In this document: positions 1 to 5,419 of the stretch, piece after piece
Layout: the number at the start of each line of letters is the position of its first letter
How positions within the stretch are numbered: position 1 is the stretch's first letter
NCBI GenBank assembly: GCA_023269245.1
Contig: JAHFMB010000068.1
Span: 1-5,419, forward strand
Reading direction: 5' to 3'
Length of the DNA stretch: 5,419 bases
Source: Candidatus Tayloriibacteriota bacterium
GTDB lineage: Bacteria; Patescibacteriota; Minisyncoccia; Phycocordibacterales; PALSA-1337
Program-made: the position numbers and the translations under genes
The notes under the pieces: model-generated
What the model saw: only the letters and a program-made list of their open reading frames with translations
What the model was told of the DNA's origin: nothing
Databases searched by the model: none

Positions 1-1535
1 TGCCGGGTATAAGAGAACGGATACTGTCCGTTCTCTTCCTCCTCGCTGGAGCGTACATGCAGGTTTTTCTAGGATACGGGGAAATATATTCGGTCGAACT
101 GTTCTTCATCTCGTTGTATTTGGCAGTTGTGGCCCTCTGGATGCGAGACAAGCTGCCATTTCATTATGTACCGATCGCTTTCATGTTTCAGGTGTTTTCT
201 CATTACTTGACAGTACTGCTGCTCCCCTCATTCCTGATTATTACCTACAACGAGTACAAGGAAAAGGGCTTGAGAAACATCCTTATCGGTTGTGCAATCT
301 CAGCCGCGATTCTTATTCTCATGGTGCTGATATTAAGCCTCGACCTCAAGCATTTTATACCGCCAGTATCTCACAGCCCATTTCTTTCGATCTCCCCCAC
401 ATCGGACGGCTTTCAGGCTTATACTATGTTTTCTTTGTATCACCTGACCGATCTCATCAGTCTCTGGATGCTGCTCGGCTCCTCGTCGATCATTCTATTG
501 GTGACCTTGGCAGTGTTCGGGACAAGGAATCTGCTTAATTTGATCCAGGTAAAATTCCTTCTCGCATGTGCAATCCCCATTGTCTTTTTCTCGACAGTCG
601 CCAAATTCGATTTAGGAATGCCAAATGATTGGGATACCATGGCGCCTTATTTCTTTGTTGTCAATCTCTTTGCATTGATCGCGTTCCTACATATCGAGAG
701 TCCCGGGAAAGAGAGAACGATTCTTTTGTGTCTCGCAATTGCTGTTTTTAACACGATGGTATGGGTTAGTGTGAATGCGTCGGAATCACCCACGCGCACG
801 AGGATGGAATTACTTGGCGACGAACGAATCATTTCACAACAAGGCTTTTTTCAGCACTCCTACCACCTTGAAAATTATTATGCACATCGCGGCGATATAT
901 CCTCGATCGTGCCGCTATGGGAAGAGTATATCAAACGTTATCCCACCGATGATATGGGGTACAAAAGGGCCGCCGAAGCTACCGAGTATCTCGTGAAAAG
1001 CGGGAAGGAGACAAGCCAAAAGACTATGAGTTTGATGGAGCGGTGGCTTTCTGTCAACCCGTCCAATCCTGAAGCAAAAGGTGCGCTTGCTAAAATTTGT
1101 GTGAATGTGGGTAATGACCAGTTCACAAAGGGAAACGTCGATGAAGCAAAACGATTATTCAGAAGAGCGATCCGACTTGATTCCCTGGCTGCCATGGCAT
1201 ATAATAATTTGGGAAGCATGTATCTGAAAACCGGGAACCTCGATTCTGCTATTCAATGGTATTCGAAGGCGATTCAAATAGATTCTACCTTTCTACTCGC
1301 TTTTGACGGTCTGAGTTCGGCCTATATACGTCAAGGGAATAATGTTTTGGCTCTCACCATAGTAAGAAAGTCAATCGAAAAAAACGCAACGGACCCGAAT
1401 AACTATTTGAGATTGGCTCAAATTTATCACAAGATGGGAGATGAAGAAGAAGCCGTCGAGAGTCTTAGGAAAGCAGCACGTTCGGGCAGCTCACTCGCCC
1501 AGGAATTATTGACCAAGGAGGGGATCGCATGGTAA
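1..1535 (+). CDS. Multi-pass membrane protein with C-terminal TPR domain, 5'-truncated by window edge
   Basis: The reading frame is open from base 3 to the TAA at 1533-1535. The first in-window ATG, at 57, is probably internal: the 18 codons before it read as a natural lead-in to a membrane helix (PGIRERILSVLFLLAGAY), and no ribosome binding site precedes it. Counting from that Met, hydrophobic segments lie near residues 11-28, 36-62, 73-95, 133-153, 163-182, 195-213 and 221-240. Short motifs GYGEIYS (6-12) and DLGMPNDWD (185-193) sit by the membrane segments. From about 241 the protein is soluble, with about four TPR units near 345-378, 379-412, 413-446 and 447-480 (for example AYNNLGSMYLKTGNLDSAIQ) and degenerate helical pairs before them. 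Inference: the membrane part resembles GT-C/PMT-like glycosyltransferases or related polytopic proteins, with the TPR part on one membrane face as a protein-binding scaffold. The catalytic N-terminus, if any, is outside the window, so enzyme activity is unproven. No terminator is evident after the stop. Confidence 0.85.
   Translation, partial: PGIRERILSVLFLLAGAYMQVFLGYGEIYSVELFFISLYLAVVALWMRDKLPFHYVPIAFMFQVFSHYLTVLLLPSFLIITYNEYKEKGLRNILIGCAISAAILILMVLILSLDLKHFIPPVSHSPFLSISPTSDGFQAYTMFSLYHLTDLISLWMLLGSSSIILLVTLAVFGTRNLLNLIQVKFLLACAIPIVFFSTVAKFDLGMPNDWDTMAPYFFVVNLFALIAFLHIESPGKERTILLCLAIAVFNTMVWVSVNASESPTRTRMELLGDERIISQQGFFQHSYHLENYYAHRGDISSIVPLWEEYIKRYPTDDMGYKRAAEATEYLVKSGKETSQKTMSLMERWLSVNPSNPEAKGALAKICVNVGNDQFTKGNVDEAKRLFRRAIRLDSLAAMAYNNLGSMYLKTGNLDSAIQWYSKAIQIDSTFLLAFDGLSSAYIRQGNNVLALTIVRKSIEKNATDPNNYLRLAQIYHKMGDEEEAVESLRKAARSGSSLAQELLTKEGIAW
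11..37. repeat. Perfect 11-bp inverted repeat inside the membrane-protein gene
   Basis: AAGAGAACGGA at 11-21 is exactly complementary to TCCGTTCTCTT at 27-37, with a 5-base loop (TACTG). It lies in the open frame upstream of the ATG at 57 and encodes residues running into the first visible membrane helix. The downstream bases TCCTCCTCG do not form a T tract, so it is not a convincing terminator. It may be a chance product of coding or an mRNA hairpin. Confidence 0.6.
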
Positions 1536-1761
1536 ATTCTGAGAGACCCGCATGTTGTGCCAGCACAGGATGAATGATAGTCAAACTTAGGCGCAACTCT
1601 GTGAAACGCTGTAAGACATTCTCTTTCGCATAATCCTTCGCTTTGCTTCACGTATCCAGAGCTACGTCCATACTCAAAATAATGCAACTTCGATCACTTC
1701 ACCATAGTCACATTTAATTATGACACAACTGGCAGGAACATCGGCTGCGAAAAGTCCTATC

Positions 1762-1792
1762 AAAAAAGTCAACACTTGCTGCCAGAGTGTTG
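1762..1792 (-). terminator. Candidate weak intrinsic terminator, minus strand
   Basis: Read on the minus strand, CAACACT (1792-1786) pairs perfectly with AGTGTTG (1776-1770) around a 9-base loop. Two bases then separate the stem from a run of six T (1767-1762). Possible G-U pairs extend the stem slightly at both ends. The stem is short and has only 3 G-C pairs of 7, so termination would be inefficient. No minus-strand gene lies close upstream: the nearest is the RND pump ending at 2240. It would therefore serve either read-through from the pump operon or an unannotated short transcript. Confidence 0.3.
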
Positions 1793-1839
1793 GGGCTTCG
1801 ACATATACTATATATAGGTTAAACATTGATAACCGGCTA

Positions 1840-1921
1840 GTTGCAAAATGGTTGCACAAATTAAAACTTTTCTGTATCATTGTATACCAATGGTTGCAAT
1901 TTGGTAACAACTTTGCAACCA
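1840..1921. repeat. GTTGCA motif cluster with 9-bp inverted repeat upstream of tRNA-Gln
   Basis: The hexamer GTTGCA occurs at 1840-1845, 1851-1856 and 1893-1898, and inverted (TGCAAC) at 1914-1919. Two copies are part of a 10-bp direct repeat AATGGTTGCA (1847-1856 and 1889-1898) exactly 42 bp apart. The last two form a perfect inverted repeat TGGTTGCAA (1891-1899) / TTGCAACCA (1913-1921) with a 13-base loop. Start-to-start distances of 11 and 42 bp are near whole helical turns, which suits a same-face protein binding site. No binding protein can be named, and the function is inferred from arrangement only. Confidence 0.45.
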
Positions 1922-1971
1922 AATGTGGCCAATCGAGGAAAATAAGTCATCAAAATTGGCGTTTTTGTTAT

Positions 1972-2044
1972 TGCCCGGTGGTGTAATTGGCAACACACTT
2001 GACTCTGGATCAAGGAAGTCTAGGTTCAAATCCTAGCCGGGCAG
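1972..2044 (+). tRNA. tRNA-Gln, anticodon CTG
   Basis: A complete 73-nt cloverleaf can be drawn. The acceptor stem is TGCCCGG/CCGGGCA (1972-1978 with 2037-2043) with all seven pairs. The D stem is GTG/CAC (1981-1983, 1994-1996). The anticodon stem is CTTGA/TCAAG (1998-2002, 2010-2014) with loop CTCTGGA, giving anticodon CTG at 2005-2007. The variable loop is GAAGT, and the T arm CTAGG-TTCAAAT-CCTAG spans 2020-2036. The U1-A72 pair and discriminator G (2044) agree with known glutamine tRNA identity features. It decodes CAG. The 3' CCA is not encoded (CAA follows), so it must be added by the CCA-adding enzyme. tRNA-Glu follows 104 bp downstream on the same strand, so co-transcription is likely. 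Confidence 0.97.
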
Positions 2045-2050
2045 CAATGA

Positions 2051-2136
2051 TGGTTAACTCGTTAATTGGTGAATGGTTAATTTAAACATATAAAAGAACA
2101 AAGCATTAATTAATTAACCAATTAACAATTTAACCA
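2051..2136. repeat. Long imperfect inverted repeat of TTAATTGGT-like units between the tRNAs
   Basis: TGGTTAA (2051-2057) and GTTAATTGGT (2061-2070) pair with ACCAATTAAC (2117-2126) and TTAACCA (2130-2136). That gives 17 pairs with one 3x3 internal loop around a 46-base centre. A competing perfect 9-bp stem exists inside: TGGTTAATT (2074-2082) with AATTAACCA (2112-2120). TTAATTAATTAA at 2106-2117 is itself palindromic. The whole spacer is very AT-rich and appears built from one short unit repeated in both orientations. It may be an RNA processing hairpin in a two-tRNA transcript or a simple decayed repeat. Confidence 0.6.
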
Positions 2137-2148
2137 ACCACCACCTCT

Positions 2149-2220
2149 GGCGCCATCGTCTAACGGTTAGGACGGAGCCCTCTCAAGGCTCAAATACGGG
2201 TTCGATTCCCGTTGGCGCTA
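2149..2220 (+). tRNA. tRNA-Glu, anticodon CTC
   Basis: A complete 72-nt cloverleaf can be drawn. The acceptor stem is GGCGCCA/TGGCGCT (2149-2155 with 2213-2219), with a G1-U72 wobble as its first pair. The D stem is GTC/GAC (2158-2160, 2171-2173). The anticodon stem is GAGCC/GGCTC (2175-2179, 2187-2191) with loop CTCTCAA, giving anticodon CTC at 2182-2184. The variable loop is AAAT, and the T arm ACGGG-TTCGATT-CCCGT spans 2196-2212. The discriminator is A (2220). No CCA is encoded. The body ATCGTCTAACGGTTAGGAC is typical of bacterial glutamate tRNAs, and from memory G1-U72 with A73 also occurs in cyanobacterial and plastid tRNA-Glu. It decodes GAG. The stop codon of the convergent RND gene begins 19 bp downstream and no terminator is visible in that gap. 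Confidence 0.96.
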
Positions 2221-2239
2221 CGACGGCACTTCGACATCA

Positions 2240-5200
2240 TTACTTCACAACCTCCCTGTTCTCGGCAACGAGTTCCTCCATTGGTGGTGTTCCCATTTTC
2301 GATTTGCCGTCTTCCGGTTGATCTTCAGTCAGTTTGGTTACCTTCGTGAATCGTGCAAGAAGCGTATAGACCACAGGAACAAGCACCAAAGTCAAAAATG
2401 TGGAAAAGAATAAACCTCCGACCACTGCCAAACCTAATGGTCGCCGCGACTCTGCGCCAGCTCCCAGACCGATGGCAATGGGTAATACTCCAAAAATCGT
2501 AGCAAAGGAAGTCATCAGGATGGGCCTGAGGCGTATGGTCGCTGCCTGAATGATCGCCTCAATCGCGGTCTGCCCGCGTGCTCGCAGCTGGTTTGCAAAT
2601 TCCACAATCAAAATGGCGTTTTTGGTGACAAGACCGATGAGCATAATCAAACCTATTTGAGAATAGATGTTCAGACTTTGTCTGAAAATAAACAGGGTCA
2701 ACAATGCACCGAACACCGCGAGCGGTACGGAGAGCAAAATGGTAAATGGATGTACGAAGCTCTCGAACTGAGCTGAGAGCACCAGGTAAATGAACACGAC
2801 AGCAAGCAAGAACATGAGGTAGAGACCTGAACTTGAAGATTTATATTCCAACGACTGTCCACCAAAGTCCCGTTTGACGCCAGCCGGTATCCCGACTTGT
2901 CGTGACTGAGCGATGCGATCAAGATCATCGAGAGCTTGTCCGAGTGATACACCGGGGAGGATGTTGGCTGTAATTGTAGCCGAACGGACCCGGTTGTAAT
3001 GGTTGAGTTCTTTCGGCGCAACGGTTTCATCCACTTTCACGACATTCGCAAGTTGTACCAATCCTCCCGTGCCTCGCACGTAAAGATCATGGATTGCATC
3101 AGGAGTAGCCCGGGCTTGAGGCTTCATCTGCAAGATGACATCATATTGCTTTGTGCCGCGCTTGAAATTGGTGACTGCACGTCCACCCAAAAATGTCTCC
3201 AGTGTTGAACCGATATCTGTCACGGAGACGCCTAAGCCGGCGGCACGTTCACGGTCAATATTGATATCAAGTTGCGGTTTGTTCAGTTGCAAGTCCGTGT
3301 TCATGTTGATTAAGTATCCCAACTTCGAAGCTTCCCCCATCATGATGCCGACAGCCTTATTCAGATCTTCATAGTTTTCCCCTTCGAGGACATACTCCAC
3401 CGGACTGGAAGTAAAACTCCCGCCTATGCTCGGTGGATTGACCACAAACGCCAGAACACCCGGGATCGAAATCAACTGAGGAAAAAGCTCCTGAACAATT
3501 TGCTGCTGAGATTTGTTACGCTCGCCGCGCGACTTCAATGCTAAAAACATGAAGCCATTGGTTACCCGTCCTGGACCGCCAAATCCCAATCCGATGGCGG
3601 AAAAAAGACCGCGACGCTCCGGAAGTGACAGTATGCGGCTTTCGATCTGCCGCATATATTTGTCCGTATAATCCAGAGTGGATCCTTCCGGGGCGATGAC
3701 AATACCGAAACCGATTCCGCGATCTTCTATCGGTACCAGCTCACTGGGCAGGAATTTGAAAACGACAACGCTCAACGCAACGGCGAGTATTGCTCCCATA
3801 ATCATCAAGCGGGGACGACGAAGCGCCCCTCTTAAGATTCGGTCATAGAATCGGTTCAAGAATTCAAAAAATGAGTCGAACGTGCGTGATGCCCAGCCGG
3901 TACCTGTGTGATGAAGGGGTTTTAGAATCTTCGAAGAGAGCATCGGCGTCAACGTCAGCGCGACGAAGCCGGAGATCAATACTGCCACAGCAACAGACAC
4001 ACCGAATTCATTGAATAAGCGTCCGACAGATCCCGTTAGGAACGCCAGCGGCACGAAGACAGCAACAAGGGCAACCGTTGTGGCGATAACCGCGAATCCA
4101 ATCTCTTTGCTTCCGTCAAAAGCGGCCTGTCGGCGGTCTTTTCCCATCTCCATGTGCCGATACACATTCTCAAGTACAACGATCGCATCGTCCACAACTA
4201 AGCCGATCGCAAGCACGAGCGCCAGCAGCGTCAGGATATTGATCGTGAATCCTGCGAAGTATGCTACCGCAAGCGCACCCACAATCGAGATGGGAATTGC
4301 CAATGTAGGGATGGTGGTCGCACGAAAACTTTTCAAGAAGGCAAGCACAACGAGCACTACGAGACACATTGCAATAATTAATGTTTGTACAACTTCACTG
4401 ATCGATTCGTTAATGAAGGTGGAGGAGTCGTACGCGACGTCCAATTTCATGCCTTCCGGCAGGAGCTTTAACAGCTCCGGCAATGCTGCGCGAACTGATG
4501 CTGCAACATCGACTGTGCTTGCTTTCGACTGTTTGACGATACCCAGACCGACAGCTTGCTCGCTGTTGTAGCGGACGACGGTGCGCTCATCCGCAGCGCC
4601 GACCGTTACCTCGGCAACGTCTTGCAGCCGCACTACATCGTTTTCTTTTTGCGAAACGATGATCGTTCCAAATTCTTCCGGCTTGGAAAGCTCGCCCCGT
4701 GTGCGCACGGCAAATTCACGTCCTTGTCCCTCAACTCTTCCCCCCGGAATCTCGACATTTTCGCTCCGGATTGCCGACTCGACGTCCTGTGTGGTCAGCC
4801 CGTGTGCAGCCATGCGCAGCGGATCGAGCCAAACACGCATAGCGTAGCGGCGCTCACCGCCGATAATCACTGAACCGACACCGGGAAAGCGCTGTATTTT
4901 TTCTTTGAGCACGCGGTCGGCGATGTCGGTCAATTCCAATCCTGAGTGGCGCTCACTGGACAGCGCCAGCCAGACTATTGCCTGAGCATTAACATCAACT
5001 TTGGAAACAATCGGGTCGTCAATCTCACGTGGAAGAGTGCCTCGAACACGGGAAACCCTGTCACGCACGTCATTGGCAGCTTCGTCGACATTGCGGCTCA
5101 GCTCGAACTCAATGGTGATCACCGATCCCTGCTCGCGACTCGACGAGGTCATCGTTTTCACTCCCTGCAATGTCGCAAATTGCTCTTCGAGTATGTTGGT

Positions 5201-5389
5201 AATTTCTGTTTCGATCACACTCGGGCTGGCACCACGGTAAAAGGTAACAACGGAGATGATGGGTGGATCGATGTCCGGATACTCGCGAACCGGCAGCCGC
5301 GTAAAAGCAATGATCCCGAACAGCAGAATCGTCACGCTCAGGACGGTGGCTAATACCGGGCGCTGTATGGATAGATGGCTAATTTTCAT
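2240..5389 (-). CDS. RND-family (HAE1-type, AcrB-like) multidrug efflux permease
   Basis: This is the inner-membrane, proton-driven subunit of a tripartite efflux pump, which works with a periplasmic adaptor and an outer-membrane TolC-type channel. The 1049-residue product has the family's full length (E. coli AcrB is also 1049). TM1 is at about 10-30, TM2-6 at 333-483, TM7 at 527-547 and TM8-12 at 853-1011; two large periplasmic porter/docking regions lie at about 31-330 and 550-850. The proton relay is intact: D400-D401 in TM4 (GLVVDDAIVVLEN), K923 in TM10 (GLVTKNAILIVEF) and R953 before LRPILMT, matching AcrB D407/D408, K940 and R971. The stretch around 598-612 (GLGFGGPGRVTNG) matches the AcrB switch loop. 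The acidic TM4 motif lacks the signature expected of heavy-metal pumps, so drugs, bile salts, dyes or other amphiphiles are likelier substrates, but the true substrate cannot be read. The start is supported by AAGGA 7 bases upstream. Only 30 bp lie beyond the start; an adaptor gene just outside is expected, not seen. Confidence 0.96.
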   Translation of the reverse strand: MKISHLSIQRPVLATVLSVTILLFGIIAFTRLPVREYPDIDPPIISVVTFYRGASPSVIETEITNILEEQFATLQGVKTMTSSSREQGSVITIEFELSRNVDEAANDVRDRVSRVRGTLPREIDDPIVSKVDVNAQAIVWLALSSERHSGLELTDIADRVLKEKIQRFPGVGSVIIGGERRYAMRVWLDPLRMAAHGLTTQDVESAIRSENVEIPGGRVEGQGREFAVRTRGELSKPEEFGTIIVSQKENDVVRLQDVAEVTVGAADERTVVRYNSEQAVGLGIVKQSKASTVDVAASVRAALPELLKLLPEGMKLDVAYDSSTFINESISEVVQTLIIAMCLVVLVVLAFLKSFRATTIPTLAIPISIVGALAVAYFAGFTINILTLLALVLAIGLVVDDAIVVLENVYRHMEMGKDRRQAAFDGSKEIGFAVIATTVALVAVFVPLAFLTGSVGRLFNEFGVSVAVAVLISGFVALTLTPMLSSKILKPLHHTGTGWASRTFDSFFEFLNRFYDRILRGALRRPRLMIMGAILAVALSVVVFKFLPSELVPIEDRGIGFGIVIAPEGSTLDYTDKYMRQIESRILSLPERRGLFSAIGLGFGGPGRVTNGFMFLALKSRGERNKSQQQIVQELFPQLISIPGVLAFVVNPPSIGGSFTSSPVEYVLEGENYEDLNKAVGIMMGEASKLGYLINMNTDLQLNKPQLDINIDRERAAGLGVSVTDIGSTLETFLGGRAVTNFKRGTKQYDVILQMKPQARATPDAIHDLYVRGTGGLVQLANVVKVDETVAPKELNHYNRVRSATITANILPGVSLGQALDDLDRIAQSRQVGIPAGVKRDFGGQSLEYKSSSSGLYLMFLLAVVFIYLVLSAQFESFVHPFTILLSVPLAVFGALLTLFIFRQSLNIYSQIGLIMLIGLVTKNAILIVEFANQLRARGQTAIEAIIQAATIRLRPILMTSFATIFGVLPIAIGLGAGAESRRPLGLAVVGGLFFSTFLTLVLVPVVYTLLARFTKVTKLTEDQPEDGKSKMGTPPMEELVAENREVVK

Positions 5390-5393
5390 AGTG

Positions 5394-5401
5394 CTTTCCT
5401 T
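5394..5401 (-). promoter_or_regulatory. Ribosome binding site of the RND permease
   Basis: On the minus strand AAGGAAAG (5401-5394) precedes the ATG at 5389-5387, with 7 bases between AAGGA and the start codon. This fixes the start, which also coincides with the conserved family N-terminus (MKISHLSIQRPVLATV). No promoter can be seen in the 18 bases left before the window edge, consistent with the gene being internal to an operon. Confidence 0.75.
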
Positions 5402-5419
5402 AAAGAGTCTATAAACTCA

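Larger units (their letters stand above)
1536..1971. other. 436-bp intergenic region without a supported gene
   Basis: This stretch lies between the membrane/TPR gene and tRNA-Gln. Open frames on both strands are short and lack a ribosome binding site or recognisable motif, and one plus-strand frame runs into tRNA-Gln, so I call none. Visible contents, left to right, are: a 12-bp palindromic element TGTGC-CA-GCACA at 1556-1567; a small ACGTA/TACGT inverted repeat at 1650-1667; a minus-strand terminator-like hairpin at 1762-1792; an AT-rich tract around 1801-1816; and a cluster of GTTGCA motifs from 1840 to 1921. A weak sigma70-like pair (TTGCAC at 1853-1858, TATCAT at 1875-1880, 16-bp gap) could drive the tRNAs. 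The -10 matches consensus at 5 of 6 bases but the -35 at only 3 of 6, so it is only a candidate. Confidence 0.6.

Noticed and set aside
1556..1567. TGTGC-CA-GCACA as terminator of the membrane/TPR gene
   Set aside because: The stem would have an impossibly tight 2-base loop (or only 4 pairs) and no T tract follows.
1674..1922. 82-codon minus-strand open frame
   Set aside because: It crosses the GTTGCA repeat cluster and the terminator-like hairpin, and the product has no recognisable motif; no supporting ribosome binding site.
1720..1986. 88-codon plus-strand open frame in the intergenic region
   Set aside because: It runs into the 5' end of tRNA-Gln, lacks a ribosome binding site and shows no recognisable domain or coding bias.
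2051..2136. CRISPR-like array in the inter-tRNA spacer
   Set aside because: The repeated units are short, in both orientations and without regular unique spacers.
1972..2220. tRNA genes as a phage or island attachment site
   Set aside because: I saw no second copy of either tRNA 3' end in the window and no integrase or other mobile-element gene.
4011..4571. 186-codon plus-strand open frame opposite the RND gene
   Set aside because: It is an antisense shadow: its Ser/Thr/Ala-rich composition is what the complement of the conserved transmembrane region (including the D400-D401 motif) would give, and the RND frame is clearly the real one.

Overview
The window carries two complete tRNA genes, one complete large transporter gene and the 3' part of a membrane/TPR gene. 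It looks like ordinary chromosomal DNA of a Gram-negative bacterium. The RND pump implies an outer membrane. The tRNAs have no encoded CCA, and the AT-rich spacers contrast with moderate-GC genes. Together with the style of the membrane/TPR protein this would fit the Bacteroidota/Chlorobiota/Ignavibacteriota neighbourhood, but that placement is an impression and not proven by anything here.

Layout: positions 1-1535 (+) hold the 3' part of a gene for a multi-pass membrane protein with C-terminal tetratricopeptide repeats; its start lies outside the window. Positions 1536-1971 hold no convincing gene. They contain a weak terminator-like hairpin reading on the minus strand (1762-1792) and a cluster of GTTGCA motifs, including a perfect 9-bp inverted repeat, just upstream of the tRNAs. 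tRNA-Gln(CTG) is at 1972-2044 and tRNA-Glu(CTC) at 2149-2220, both on +, separated by an AT-rich spacer built of TTAATTGGT-like units that can fold into a long imperfect hairpin. Positions 2240-5389 (-) hold a full-length 1049-residue inner-membrane permease of the RND/HAE1 multidrug efflux family, preceded by a clear ribosome binding site. Its periplasmic adaptor gene would be expected just beyond the right edge.

The genes do not form one pathway. The pump converges on the tRNA pair with only 19 bp between the tRNA-Glu 3' end and the pump stop codon. The tRNAs are both C34 isoacceptors, reading CAG and GAG, and probably share a transcript. I found no sign of a new multi-gene system. The points most worth a second look are the repeats and hairpins around the tRNAs, the membrane-plus-TPR architecture, and the terminator-less convergence.
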